From Sphagnum magellanicum (taxonomy: Eukaryota; Streptophyta; Sphagnopsida; Sphagnales; Sphagnaceae), in contig CM038917.1 of NCBI GenBank assembly GCA_021904315.1, positions 7,300,041-7,364,040 on the forward strand: DNA of 64,000 bases, in the 5' to 3' direction. Position 1 is the first letter of the stretch, and the number at the start of each line of letters is the position of its first letter. Both the position numbers and the translations under genes were made by a program. This document shows, in pieces, positions 1-12,735 of this stretch. The notes under the pieces are model-generated. The model was not told the DNA's origin. It did not search any database and worked only from the letters and a program-made list of their open reading frames with translations.

Positions 1-75
1 CCTCTGCAGCACTCGAGAAGAAACCTAGAACCCAAAAAAAAAATAGTTTCATGAACAAGAAAAACCACAAAGAAG

Positions 76-87
76 AGAGAGATGTAT

Positions 88-120
<33 letters not shown>

Positions 121-160
121 CACACACACACACACACAGACAAAGAGAGAGAGCTTGTGT
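76..160. repeat. GA/CA microsatellite
   Basis: Alternating CA and GA dinucleotide runs. They lie just downstream (minus strand) of the predicted donor of the first gene's coding exon, so most likely in its first intron. Confidence 0.9.
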
Positions 161-198
161 GTTTCTTGTGCACTATGTTTTTGGATTTTTGCACATAC

Positions 199-891
199 CT
201 TTTGCTTCTCGGATTTGTGCTGTTCTTCCTCCTCCTCCTCCTCCTCCTCCTCCTGCTCCTGCTCCTGCTCCTGCAATCTCTCTGCAACAACAGTCTGCCT
301 GCCATTTGCAACAACAGTTGTTGCTGCTGTTGCTGCTGTGGCAGCTGCTGAGCCATTGTGCATTGCTTTTCCAGCATCAGGATCATCCAGGGTATGGAAG
401 AGAGGGGAATCAGCAGCAGCATGGTGAACTAAACCATTCAAAGCTATACTAGTGTGCTGCTGCTCCCTTCTTGGAGACCTGCTCGGCGTGGGCGTCTTTG
501 TTGTCTGCTGCTGTGAGCAGTTACTCCTCCTGCGAAGAAGAGAATCTGAAGGAAAACCCAGTCTAGAAAAGCAGCTTCTTTGGCTTGAGCTTGAACTGGT
601 GTTCACAGACCCTCCCCGCAGCAGCCTTGTGGTCCAGAAAACAGACTGATGTTGTTGTTGTTGGTGGTGGTGGTGGTGTTGCTGTTGTACATGTGGTACT
701 ACAACTAGCTTACAGCTCCATAGCTCTCCAGATGTGCTGCTACTACAGCTGGGTTTAGAGGAGGAGGACGGCAACCTGACGGCAGTGAGAAGAGTGTGAG
801 GAGGAGGAGGAGGTGGCTCCCATAGCCTGGACACCAAGGAATCTGCTCCTGATCTCATGCTCTTTAGCTCCTCCCACAGAAATTCTTCCAC
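199..891 (-). CDS. 5' coding exon of an unrecognised low-complexity plant protein (partial)
   Basis: An ATG at 891-889 opens 231 codons that end at a textbook donor, AG|GTATGT, with the intron starting at 198. The gene continues beyond the left edge of the window. The N-terminus reads MEEFLWEELKSMRSGADSL, followed by a proline run, Ser-rich segments, a His/Gln tract near residues 70-80, a basic stretch (SLLRRRSN, SPRR) and finally alternating QE and a run of Glu. The Gln, His, Pro and Glu tracts come from triplet repeats. I do not recognise the family and assign no function. The donor is preferred as exon end because past it the frame runs into translated GA/CA microsatellite. The long leader and TATA-like box upstream on the same strand support a real gene. 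Confidence 0.6.
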
Positions 892-2045
892 ATCAGAAAA
901 CTTGCTCTTGTTTCTTGTTGGAAGAAGGAAGTCTCAGTAACTTGCTCTTGCTTCTTGTTGGAAAGAAAGTGTTCACAGTCTAAGAAGGAAGCAACAAGCT
1001 ACAGACAAGAAGAAGAAGAAGAAGAGTTGTCAGTACATTCAGCTCCTCACCAACCATCATCCCCAAAGCTCTTGAAAGTCTTGCGCTTGAAAGGTAATTG
1101 CAAATTGCGCAGCAAAACAACAACGATTCCTCAAACTAGAACTCCACAACTCGTCAAGACCCAAGACCCAAAAAACCCAAAAAAAAAACATCATCAACAA
1201 ATTGCAGAGTAGACGAGAGGGGGAAGAACAAAAGGACCTTCTGATGATAACAGGCAGCTGACACTTCAAAAGCAGGCAGCAAAAAATCTGGAGATCACCA
1301 AAAACTCCAGCTGCTGGAGAAGAACTCTTCCACCGACAAAGCAAGCCCAGTTCTCCTCCTTCGTTCCTTCGTTCCTTCCTCTCTGTCTCCAAAATCCAGC
1401 CAAACACACAAGCTGATGAAGATCACGAAATCCAAAACACAAAACTCTGTTTCAAAACAAGCACACAAAACACAATCTGAAGACAGACAATCCAAAGACA
1501 GAAGACAGACAGACAGACAGACAGAAAATCTGGCTGTTGGGGGAGGGGGAAGAGAGAGGGGACAAGAGACAAGATGAAGCTTGTTCCTCATGGACCGAGT
1601 GAGAATCAAGGCCAAAAAATCCCCAAAAACAGGGTTCAAAAGATGGCAAATTCTGGGAACAAAATTGCGCACAAAACATGCATACCGTGAGAGTAGCAGC
1701 CCAGCAGCAGCAAGCTGAAGCTTGTTTGGCAGATGGGTATGAGGAAAAACTGAGAGTGTGTGTGTGTGTGTGTTTGTTTTGTCCTTGGCGACGTTGCAAA
1801 GTCGTGAGTGAATCTGGAATCTGGGAAATGGGAGGTGAGAAAGAGACAGTGAATCTTGATGAGAGTTATAGGCTGCTACTGGTCCACCGCGGAATCCTGG
1901 GACTAGGGCACTGTTCCACACGGCAGAATCTTGTTCGCTCTTTTACCGCCCTTTTCCCACCACCGCCTCCCTCCTTTTCATTGCAACTATTTAACCGCGT
2001 TTCCTTTCTATCTTTTTACCAAATGCCTTGCAACTCTTTTTTCCC
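892..2045 (-). other. Long leader of the first gene
   Basis: Between the start codon and the TATA-like box lie about 1.15 kb of richer composition than the flanking AT-rich DNA. It has GA/CT-rich patches, an (AGAC)n run near 1507-1522 and a (GT)n run near 1757-1772. No other strong reading frame is visible. I infer a long 5' UTR, possibly with an intron. Confidence 0.4.
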
Positions 2046-2068
2046 CCCTTTGCAAGCAATGGTTATTT

Positions 2069-2086
2069 ATTTATTTATATTTATAT
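2069..2086 (-). promoter_or_regulatory. TATA-like box
   Basis: On the minus strand this reads as overlapping TATAAATA motifs, at the point where composition changes from leader-like to AT-rich intergenic. Transcription would start near 2040. Position and motif only; no start-site evidence. Confidence 0.35.
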
Positions 2087-2099
2087 TTTTTGGGTGATT

Positions 2100-4985
2100 T
2101 TTTTATATAATTATTAATTATATAATTTCTGTGATACTGAGAATTTGGTGAATTTTTTTAATCACAAATTCTAGCAAAATTAGTTGAATTTGCACCAGAA
2201 AATCAATTTTTAATTTGCTAATGTTTCCCAAATGTAAATTGACAAAAACTACCAAAACTTTCCCCCCAAAAAAGATTGCTTCCAAGTCTCCATAAAGGCT
2301 ATCCTATTTTTTTCACACATCAAATGGCAAACAATTTCTTCATCTTAGGGTTACTCAAGTTAGGCACATTGAATACCACACAATATTCTTTGACACGATT
2401 AGCCAATTTGGCACCTCAAATACCACACAATTTTGTTTTGTTTATAGCTACCCTATTTGAGTCGTCTTATGATGCCACTGAAAAGTTTCAAATTGAGTGG
2501 GCATCAAAGTTGCCATGGTTAGCCTAGAGGGTTTGTGTATGAAAAGGTGGGCTTATAAACAACGTGAAGTGTAAGGTCTCCTCTTTGATTGAAGATTGTG
2601 GGTTGTAAATGGAATACGTTTACTAAACATGGTTGTTGAATTGGTGTGTGTGATATGTCAAGGTTTGGTGTTTAAAAAGATTGGAAGTACATTGGAAACA
2701 AAACATGCACATTTGAAAACCAAATGATTGTACACTTAGCATGCTACAAGTAATCACACCTCCAAGCGAGGGAAGTCGAAAAATTGCTCAAATGAAAACA
2801 TTGTTTCATGTTCTTCCCCATGGTTGTCCAATGTCAGAATGTGAAATCATGTATGACTTGTTTGTTAGCTTAGGGGTCTTGAACAATTTGACAATGCATT
2901 GGTTTGATTCTACTAGTTAGATCCTTGTTGAAAAGTCCAATGACAAGTAATTGAAATTGGTATATTAAGGATTTTTTTAAATCCTTTGTATAGTCATCCA
3001 TGAACCATTCAAAAGACAATTTTAAAAATAACTACCTCATTTTCAAGCCTAGTTATTTCATTTCTTTCTTGATAACTACTTTCCTTTTTTATTAATTTTT
3101 TGAATAACTATCTCCCATCTTTCCTATTAACTACCTCCATTTTATAATTACCTCACTCTTTTTCCCTATCCACCAACATGGATATGGAAAAAAAAATTTA
3201 CATGTGTTTTTTCATGTCCATGAAATGTATATTAATTTAAATTAAATTTGACATCAACATAAATAATGATAAATCATTGAAACCATATGAAAACATAAGA
3301 AAAAAATTAAAAGGTTGATTGTCATTGGTAGTACATAGCAACACGGAGCTCAAATACATACATGCTAGTCCAATATGCTACTATTAAAACCACACAATCT
3401 ACTCAATTCATAGTTTGTTAACATGACGAAATTATAACCACCAACAATGGATCTTAAATTCGTGTCCATGCATATGTGGTTGAATCTTGGACTAAGGTAC
3501 TTATCTTGGTGTGTGTTGAAAGGATGGTGGATGGATCAGGCTTTAACAACCTCATTAAAGTGATTATGAATGCACTTTTGAAGGATGGGGGGCAATGATT
3601 TTATTTTTTTTGGTGATTTATAGCTATTTTCCAAAATACCAATGGAACTAGCGATTTTGTAGTGCAATTTTCTTGGAAAATAAAGGCTCAAAATAACTAG
3701 ATTTGGCAATGAAATGTTATTGCTTTTGCCATTTCATTCCTATTAGATTTAGGGTTGTAGCCATCTTGACGATTGATTAGGAATACAAAATAGCCACATC
3801 CAACATTGGATGTTATTCCTTTCACCAACAAGCATTTGAGTTACAATAAGGGTTGCCATCATCATAATAATATTTTTTTGTTTTTGTTGTCTTTTCTTCA
3901 CTGTAACACAAGCATTCATTGACATAACATTTCATTCTAAGAGGTTGTTTACATAACTCTCACCTTCTTATCTTTGATTTTTCAATAGTCATTTTAATAT
4001 CTAAGATTTATGATCAATGGGCAACATGGCTTCAATGCTTGCAAGTTACAAGTTGCCATTGAATATTGTTGTTTTAACATTCAATGCTTGCATTTGAAAT
4101 GTGCATGGTGCAAGAAGTCAAGAGTTAGGACCATTAATAGTTCGAGATTTGGGATTCAACATTTAAGAATCAAGACCTTAATGGTCGCTTGATGTTCATT
4201 GTTTGCTCAATTTTGAAGCAACAAGTTGGACAATAAAATGTTGTATCATTTAGGGTTCAACAACAAGATTTACAGATTGTGATCTTGATATGCGACTTGT
4301 GATGGCAAATCACTATTGTTAACAGTTGGTCTAGCTTCAAGAATTGAAATGTTACAATTACACAACAACAATGGGCAATGTGTGCGCATCATGATTCATC
4401 ACTGATAAGGTAAATATTGAATTTCAATTCTTTGGAATTTATTTTTTCATGAAATTTGCATTTTGCAACTTAAGTCCTATTGCGATGTTGCTTGCATTAT
4501 GCAATTATGCTAAACTCCAAAGTCCAACGTGCACTCTGCATTATGTAATCAAAAAATTTTCTAAGTTTTGGACTATAACCTTGGACCTATTAGTGGTCAC
4601 CTCAATCCCCTAGAATTTGGATTCTAATGAACTTGTTATTCAATGATCATGTTTTGTGTTATTTGGTGATGATTGTTGATTAAGGGTTTAGACTTTGGAC
4701 TCTTAATTATGTTGTGTTTTCTTGAGCTTGTGTTTCTTTTACCACTTTGTTGATGGTAGATTATTTTGGCAATTCCAAGTTTCCATGGCTCCTCTACAAC
4801 CACCCACCAATTTCAAATACAAGTTTTTTTGGGGAGCTTTAGTCCTTAAAAATTATAACCTTGCATCTTCTTCCTCTAATAATGTTGTTTCTATCAACCT
4901 TATGCTTATGAGAGTGCTTCCTATTGAAGTGCTTGAGCAAAAAAATGCTTCAAAAGGAAAGAATATGAAATTCATTGAACCTTTT
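2100..4985. other. AT-rich intergenic DNA, no gene seen
   Basis: Long AT-rich stretch. Reading frames are short and resemble no family I know. No terminal repeats were found. Confidence 0.5.
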
Positions 4986-4987
4986 AG

Positions 4988-7080
4988 GATGTTTTGTCTG
5001 ATAAGCTACCATGGGTTGAATCAATGGCTAGAAGTGATGGTGTTGTTAACCAAATGCATTGCAAAGTGTGCACAACCATTAAAGACAGGGAAAGATTATT
5101 AGCAACCAAGTTGGATTCCTTGTATAAACATGTAGGGGAAAAAAAGGCCAAAGCAAATCACCTTGGGATGGCAAAAGGTACAATTTATTACTGTAAGAAT
5201 TTTGTACACCAAAAAAATGAAACCTCGTATGTTGCAAGTCTTCATAACATTATGGTTTATTAACTAAATTTGGGGGAGATTGGGGAGAAGAAAAATAAAA
5301 GGGTCCATGTTGTTGTGTTTTATTTGTTGAAGGAAGGTTGTCCCTTGATAGATTATGAGTCCTTCTAGGATTTGTTCTCCTTTTTCAAAATCAAAAACAT
5401 GTCCAAGAAGCATTGGTTTGATAATTTGGGTTGGGAGATGGCAAAAAGTATTCATGATGTGGTATTGGAACGCACAAAAGAAGTGATAAAAAATTCTCCT
5501 TTCCTTGTTTTTTTCTAATAATGAAGTCATTACATTTGACACTAAGTTTTAGATTTCTATCCATGGGCATGTTCTTGAAAATTGGCAATGGATATTTATT
5601 TTATGGAACTTGGAGAGGGTCATTGACAATGTTATTGTTGAAAACATCTACAATGTGATGTTGCAAACTTTAGTTATCCAAGGGGCCTTACAAAAATTGA
5701 AATTGGAAAGAAATTAACTTCCATCGGAACAAATTGTGGGTATATGTTTACTAGATGTAGAATTGGTGTGTTAATGCAAATGAAAAAGAAATTGACTCCT
5801 TATTTGGTGGCAATGCGCTATTGTGCTCATTGTATAAATTTGGCCATTCAAACCTTTTTTTAAATCCATAGTGCATTGTTTAAAAGTTTTATTGTAATCC
5901 TTTCATTCTTACTTTGCAAGAAGTCCCAAAAGAGTGCTTGAATTGCAAAAGCTTGCAACTCTTTTGAACACCAAAGGTAACAAAATCTTGTGGAATGTTA
6001 AAACATGTTGGATTTCCATGTTGTCTCCATGCAAGTGAGTTGTGGCTAAATACAAGACCTTCATTACAAATATGTTAAAGTTTCATATTGAGAATGAAGC
6101 TATAAGATCCAATTTGCAAAAGTTATTGAATTTGGAATTCATTTTTGGGTTCCATTGCATTTTATCACTTTTTAAATTGGTTCACACCTTGACCGAGTAC
6201 ATTCAAGGGAGGGATTGTATGCATTTGTGATTTTGTTGAAGTAATCAGGACGTGCATAGTTAAATTATATAAGCTTTTTATTGATCTTGAATGCAAGTTC
6301 AAAGATGAAACTTTTAATGCATTCCATAGCCTTTTGGTTGGAAAGCATGATGGGTTGCTTTTGCTTTTCATTAAGTCCCCTACCATTCATGATGATTGGT
6401 GTGCTATAAAGTTCAATGGTCACACTATTCTAATTCATTCTTTGGACTGGATAATTGGGGTTGTTTTGCTTGCAAACCCTACCTTGTTTTTTAAACATTT
6501 GTGGTTTTGTTCAATTACAATGCTCTAGAACAATTCATGCACTTTCAAATGAACTAGACCAGTGCTTCCTAAGTCAAAAGTTGATGAATGCTTTGGGGGT
6601 GGTCTATCCACACTACTGGGTTGTTGTAAATTATGAGGCATCATTTCTCTACACTTGGAGGTCAACATGTCTTTCTGTGTGCCATAGAGAATTTTCAATT
6701 ATGAATTGTTAGTGGTTGCTCCACTTGACAAGTTGAAGTTTGTTTGTTTAAAACAACCATGCTCCATAATGCTTTTGAAATCTTGAAAAAAGGTGGCAAA
6801 AAGTGCAACCATTTGGAGTGCATGTGGTTACTTATATCAAACTTTAAACGCTTTGGGCATATATGAGTATGTGAAGCTTGCCAAACTTGCTATGTGCCAA
6901 GTTTTGGGATTTGTTGAAGATGAACATTGCTTTAACATTTCGTTTTTCATGAAAAGCAAACTTTGTAATTGTCTCACCACCCATCTTGATATGTGTGTGA
7001 GAATGTTTTCACAAGATTCTTACAACCTTGAGTCTTTTCCTTATACCATGGACATAATTACTTATAAAGAAAAAAAAATC
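4988..7080 (+). pseudogene. hAT-like transposase relic, copy 1
   Basis: Decayed coding sequence recognisable by pieces in family order. A BED/TTF-type zinc-finger-like start (DKLPWVESMARSDGVV, then C-x2-C and DSLYKHVGEKKA) lies at 4999-5160. The central segment PYLVAMRYCAHCINLAIQ is near 5800-5860, SPKRVLELQKLATLLN then NVKTCWISMLSP near 5920-6030, and LMNALGVVYPHYWVV near 6580-6620. The C-terminal dimerisation-like segment (KLAKLAMCQVLGFVEDE, then SFFMKSKLCNCLTTHL and VRMFSQDSYNLESFPY) is at 6870-7050. Plant proteins of this hAT-like class carry the same order. Stops and frameshifts separate the pieces, so it is not functional. I could not define terminal inverted repeats or target duplications. 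Family assignment is from memory of the motif pattern. Confidence 0.7.
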
Positions 7081-7861
7081 ATTATTATATTGATGCTTGA
7101 AGTTTACACTTTCAGCATTTTTGTGGAAGGTTTGTTTGGCAATAATAGATTAGTAGTATGACATTAAAGGCAATTTTTGTTTCACAAATCAAATATCAAT
7201 ATTGGGAACATCAACTTGTGCAAATTATAATTACAATGTGCAGCTAATAATTTATCTTCACTTCTAGTGGTTTACCATTTTATTTGGGTTTTATAATTTT
7301 GGTAAGTTGATGAGGTATGTCACATGATTAATACTAATGTCCAATTTTCAAGTTTGTGTGTTTTGTGAAATTTGGACCTTAACTAACATTTTGTGTGTTT
7401 ATTTAGGCAAACAACTTTTCTTGCAAAGGACAAGGTCATTTTAGATCAAAGTTCAATTTGCCCATAAGTCATCTATTTAACTTCTCAATCATGATTCATC
7501 ACTGTTTATTGTAGGTTTGTATATGATTTTGTTGTGTTATAACTTGTAAGTTAGTGTTTAGGTAGTAGAATCTTAATTCACAAATCATCAAGATAGTTGA
7601 CACTTCATAAATATTATTGCCAATATATAGACGATGAACTTTTTGAAATAGCCAATAGAAGCTAAACATTTTAAAAATTAATCACCAAACCTTTAAATGT
7701 TAGTTTATAGGAAGTAGCCACAATTGTTCTTGTAGTTTTAAGAAGGTGTCACTAGTTTTGACACTGATACACATGCACTAGCCATTCAGCCTCCAAGGCC
7801 ATATGAAGCAATGGCCATCTCACCCACATTTTTCAACCCAAAAAAAATACATTGGTGGGGA

Positions 7862-8260
7862 GATGACTTGGGAGCATCTATTCAAAAAGCTTTTTTACTT
7901 TGGTGTAAATGGCGTCTCAATATTCCAAGGGGGAAAAATAGAAGTCACAAAATAGATCACGGATTTTAGACACCAATTTTTATGTGTGTTCATTGTGTTG
8001 TTCATAGGAATAATTTGGCAATTTGGTCCTTGTTTAGCTTGACTTTCATAGTAACATTCGTGATGAACTTCCATGGTTATTTTAACCACTTGCCCAAATG
8101 GTCTTTGGAGTTTCAAAAAATACTTCAAATTCTGGAAATTAATGGTAATAATATTATGAAAAATGTCAAGACCATGTGAATGTCAATGTTGGATCCATTA
8201 AAGAAAATTATGGGAAAATATCATATGTTGCTTCCAATGATACAATTTGATTCCAATTCA
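7862..8260 (+). pseudogene. hAT-like transposase relic, copy 2 (central part only)
   Basis: A second relic of the same family. It contains KLFYFGVNGVSIFQG with an in-frame stop shortly after, then MCVHCVVHRNNLAIWSL, FNHLPKWSLEFQKILQI, NGNNIMKNVKTM and QFDSNSTQVAKV. These match the middle of copy 1 (CAHCINLAIQ, VLELQKLA, ILWNVKT). The zinc finger and dimerisation end are absent. The relic stops exactly where the 105-bp tandem array begins. Confidence 0.65.
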
Positions 8261-8269
8261 ACTCAAGTG

Positions 8270-9225
8270 GCAAAGGTGAAGCAAAATTTGAATGGTTTTT
8301 GTGAATTTATTTGGAGTTGTTTGTGATTTAGTAGATTTGGAAACTTGAATGCAAAGTGGAGTGTATCTTTGAATTGTGTGGTCCATGATAGAGGCAAATT
8401 TTGAATGGTTTTCTAAGAACAATTGTGAACGGTTTATGATGTTGTAGATTTGGAAAGTTGAATGTAGAATGTTCAAATTCTTTGATTTGTATGGTAAATG
8501 GTGAAGCAACTTTTGAATGATTTTTGTAATATTTTTGTGAGTGCTTTATGATGTGACAAATTTGAAAACTTGAATGCAAAGTACTCAAAACCTTTGAATT
8601 GTTTGGTAAATAACATAGGTTGATTTTTGAATGTAACTCAATTGAAAGGTTTGTGATGTGGCAAAATTTGAAAACTTGAGTGCATAGTGCTCAAACTCTT
8701 TGAATTGTTTGGTGGATCTTGAATGTTTTCTTAAAAAAAATTGAAAGTCATTTGTGATGTGACAAATTTGAAAAGTTGAATATAGATTATTCAAAATCTT
8801 TGTTTCATAAATGGTAAAGGCATATTTTGAAAAGAAAAATTAATGGTTTTTGTGATGTGATAGATTTGGAAAGTTGAATGCAAAATGTTGAAAACATTTG
8901 GATTTTTTGCTAAATGTAAAAAAATGTATTCAAAATGGTTTCAAAAAGAAATTGTGAGTGGCTTGTGATGTGGTAGATTTGGAAAGTTGAATGCAAAATG
9001 TTAAAAATCTTTGCTTTGTTTGGTACATGGTGGAGGCATGTTTGGAATGTTTTTAAAAAAAATTGCAAGTGACTTGTGATGTGGTAAATTTGGAAAGTTG
9101 AATACAAAATGCTAAGATATTTTATATTTTTGGTAAATGGAAGATGTGAATTTTGAATGAAAAATAAATAAAAATTTTGAGTGGTTTGTGATGTGACAAA
9201 TTTGGAAAGTTGAATGCAAATCAAG
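8270..9225. repeat. Tandem array of about nine diverged ~105-bp units
   Basis: Each unit has a core like GATGTGGTAGATTTGGAAAG followed by TTGAATGCAAAATG, an A/T-rich middle and a TTTGGTAAATGG-like end. Units differ by substitutions and small indels. The minus strand reads as short frames repeating a motif like LHSTFQIYHIT, which is a by-product of the repeat and not evidence for a protein. The array starts directly at the edge of hAT relic 2. Confidence 0.8.
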
Positions 9226-12200
9226 TTTAATATGGAACTTGAGACACCCATACACCCTAAACATTCCCTCAACTTATGATTTGATGATTTATTTTTATTT
9301 TTGAAATTGCCAAATTTAGACACTAGGTTCTAGCATGTTGCCAAAATATAAGAGGGGTCCAAAAAACCTGATTGTAATCCTTCGAGAGCAAGTTCACGCA
9401 TTCAAACCCAAAGAAAAACTCTTTGCAATGGATTCCTTCCATTTGTTCGCAAAAAAAAAAAACAAAAAGCAAAATAAAAAAGCATTTGAAATGGGTTTAG
9501 GGTTTTTATTGCCATCTCTATTTTGGCTTGCCTATCTCAAATTTCATATCCTTCGAGTTTGACCCTTCCTCAAAATGATATTGAAATTAGTCCAAATTTT
9601 AAGAGTCTTATGAGATTGCCAATCCTAGAGATCATATATACCCTACATTATACCTTAGTACCTAGGCCAGTTTGACATTAATTAAATTATTTGTGAATTT
9701 TCTCAAAATTATTAATAAATACCTTGTAACTTTGTGAATTTTTTTTAAAATAAAGAAGTTATTTGTTCTTTCCTTATGTTTCTTTTCCCCCCATTCAATG
9801 GGTCTTGTTAATTACTGTCACAAATAAATCAAAGGATTATTTAGTACCTACTATGTGCACATGAAAAAGTTGGTAATTACATGAGAAAAAATAATGATTC
9901 TTTCACAAATTTTAAAAGTAGATTATTCAACCCTCAAGATTCAATTCCATGAAAGTAAAATTAACACCAATTTCTAACTAATTAATGCTAATTTTTTTGG
10001 TCGATTTGTGAATCAAATATCTCAACCTTGTCAAACATAAAACTAATTTTGAAATAGTTTTTGGACACATAGCACGAGTGCTAAGGATGTGTAACATGCC
10101 ACCTGACATGTCATGTGTTAGGTGAAGCCCTCTCAGAATTCTTGGAATAAGGGGCCACCTCAGACCAGTCCGAGGGCCAAGCCCAACACATAAAGCACTT
10201 ATAACCACGAAAGTTCCTCTCCTGAGAGGACGAGAGGATGAGGAACTTTTCAGATATAAAATGTTCAGTAGCTGTGCTTTACACAAGGTAAAGCCCTTGG
10301 GTGAGAGCATTCTCAAAACATGGAGCTGCATCAAAGTGTCAAGATTGAGAGTGAGAATGCTATGAAGAAGAACTCCCAATTCTTGCAGGATGCCGAGCCA
10401 AATTGCCTGTCTAAGTCAGAGGAAAAATTACTCTTTGTAAGGCCCTCCATTATTAGTGTATACTTTTTTGTGTTGGTGCTTTACATGCCTCCATGGTACT
10501 TGCAACACGTGCAAAACATGACAAGGTGAAAAATGAAATGGAGCAAATGGCAAATGAGGGGAAATTTTTTGTTTTGCATTCGCACGTACTCTTGTACTGA
10601 CTATGGACAAGTGTCATTTTAGGCCCTTGGCTTCAACCCCTTTTCAACCAATTTATATATGAAGGAAGGTAGTTTGCTTTTGTTTTGAACTTATGAGATT
10701 CACCGAATGAGGATGCTTCAGATCATGTTCTTAGTGTCTTTGGGAAAGCTCTTGACGAGGAGGGGGGCTTGGTTCCATGACGACGTTTGGACTTGTGGTG
10801 CAAAAGTTCTTGAATATTGAATAATTTCTTCACTGAGAATTAAACTAAAATCGTGGATGAAATTTTCGGAGGAATTAGTCTGTGTCTTTGGGGTTGTTGG
10901 GAAGATCTTGAGGATCTAATGGAATTGATTTGGCAAGATTTGGATTCAGAATGTGGGAGATATTGATTTTAAAGTGATTTCTGCCCCTGAAAATTCAAAT
11001 AAATTCCCAAAAACCAGGTTTTGGAAGGAAAAATCAGTTGAGGACGTGGTAACACTTGGGCCAATGGCACAGGCCACACTAGTACCTATTATGTATTAGG
11101 TCCCCCTCCTGTAAACCAATGAGCAAGTGACACGTTGGACAATGCGGACAATGCAGTTCACAAATCGGTTATGTATGTCAGACTTTTTTCATGAATTTTT
11201 TTTTTGTCTTGCCCAAGGTGGAGCTGAGGGGTTGGTGCTTATTTGGGGAATGCCCTATGCCTCGGGCATTACCCGATGCCAAAGCGCCACCAAAAATTGT
11301 GTCAGACATAGATGAAAAAAGTGACTACACATTTTGAAAAGCAAAATGCCCACCAGAATGAGCGTTTCAATTTTTGAAACGCCTCGCCTTTTGTTGAGTA
11401 AAGAGTTAACGTGCCCTCCAGATACATTAGAAATTTTCTGTCAATGCTTTTATGTTTGAGCTAATATTTTTGAAGTTCATGGAGCCTCTGGGCTGTGAAA
11501 CTGAAGTGGGTTCTTAATGTTATTAAACCTCTAAAATCATATTAATCCTAGTCCTCTTTGAAATTGGTTTGATTCCACATCTCCTCTATATGCACAACCA
11601 ATGTTATAAGTTGTGTCATAATACTACTGTACCATTAATAAATTTTTTTTGTCAAATCACTAAAAGGTAAATCCTATCCAATTTTTTTTTTCAAAATTAA
11701 AAATTGATTTTTTTTAAAGCCAAGGTGGCAATCATTCTTAACAAAGATTGGTTGTTAACAAAACACGAAAGGAAGAAATTCAAACATCCTTGTATATTTT
11801 TTGGCTGCCCACTTGAACCATGTATAGATATTTGAACAAGAATTTATGTGTGTTTTTTTCATTTCATTTTTGGGTAATTTTTTCTCAAAAAGTCATTGAA
11901 TTTGTGATCATTTTTTCTCAAAATTTGCAATAATGTGAAATTTCTCAGAAAAAAAAAGAAGGTTGATTCTATCTACTAGATTTTCAGAAAGGACTACACA
12001 AATAATTGAACCTTATGTTAAAATTTTGGAACAATAATTCTTTTCAAGTTTGTGTAACAACACTTGTGAACGCACAAGGATTAATTGCTTGCTTTGGCTA
12101 GTGAATTTGCTTGTCATTTGTTTGTTCAATGGTGTCAACCGAATGTATGGGTCAAAACAAAATGTTGGGCTTGCCTTATTCATTCACTTCACCAAGGCAA

Positions 12201-12576
12201 AACTTTGGACTTTTCACCATGCAAGTCCCACAAAAATGTGGTTTTGCTACAATAAAAGTGTTTTTTGGCACCTCAAGTTAGAGATGACCATTTTAGCCCC
12301 TATTGACTTACACAAATGTTGTAAGTTGTTATAGGTTTCGTTTACGGTTTTTTAAATTACAAACATGAACTTTGAGTATTCATCAACCTTCTCATCCAAC
12401 TCATTCTTGAGCATGCTCATGGATTGTTACAGAGGTTCTTCCTCCTCCATGTGTGATCCAATCACTCCAAGAACTCAAAAAAATGTAAGTAAGTTGTGAA
12501 CCAATTTAAACATTTGTGAAGAGAAATGTTGTAAATACATGATATAATTGAATGCCAATATTCAAGATGATATGTA
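9226..12576. other. Intergenic; one GC-richer LTR-like block, otherwise nothing
   Basis: AT-rich with no supported gene. A GC-richer stretch near 10080-10330 contains a GATATAAAATG TATA-like motif and short self-complementary pieces such as TCCTCTCCTGAGAGGA. Its composition resembles a solo LTR of a plant retrotransposon, but no partner LTR, primer-binding site or target duplication was found. Confidence 0.3.
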
Positions 12577-12735
12577 GCAAAATTGGAAGCAAATGCATGA
12601 CAAGTGGAACAAGATGAAGGACACTTGTATGAAGTTGAAAAGAAGGAAGCTAAGGTAATTGGTGCACCCGCTTTCATTAGTCGTGGTATGGAAGGTTTGG
12701 CCAGATGTTGGAAGCACAACCAAAATTCATAGTGT
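12577..12735 (+). pseudogene. Short coding-like relic, family unknown
   Basis: One frame reads protein-like text (DEGHLYEVEKKEAKV, then GAPAFISRGMEGLARCW) with an early in-frame TGA and a terminal TAG. Codon pattern and residue mix look coding, unlike the AT-rich flanks. I recognise no family. Confidence 0.3.

Noticed and set aside
49..198. Continuation of the first exon's frame to position 49
   Set aside because: The frame past 199 is translated GA/CA microsatellite (CVCVCV, SLSLSL), and a strong GTATGT donor sits at 198.
1295..1921. Minus-strand 208-codon frame upstream of the first exon
   Set aside because: Its residues reflect microsatellites and Cys/Leu/Ser-rich noise (THTHTHTL, CLSVCLLSL). 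Better explained as leader sequence.
8258..9323. Several minus-strand frames repeating LHSTFQIYHIT-like text
   Set aside because: They are translations of the ~105-bp tandem array and carry no protein signal beyond the DNA repeat.
10200..10260. Hammerhead ribozyme suggested by GAAAGTTCCTCTCC and a nearby stem
   Set aside because: The conserved CUGAUGA core is not present on either strand.
10080..10330. Solo LTR
   Set aside because: Composition and a TATA-like motif are suggestive, but there is no second LTR, TG...CA boundary pair or target duplication I could define.
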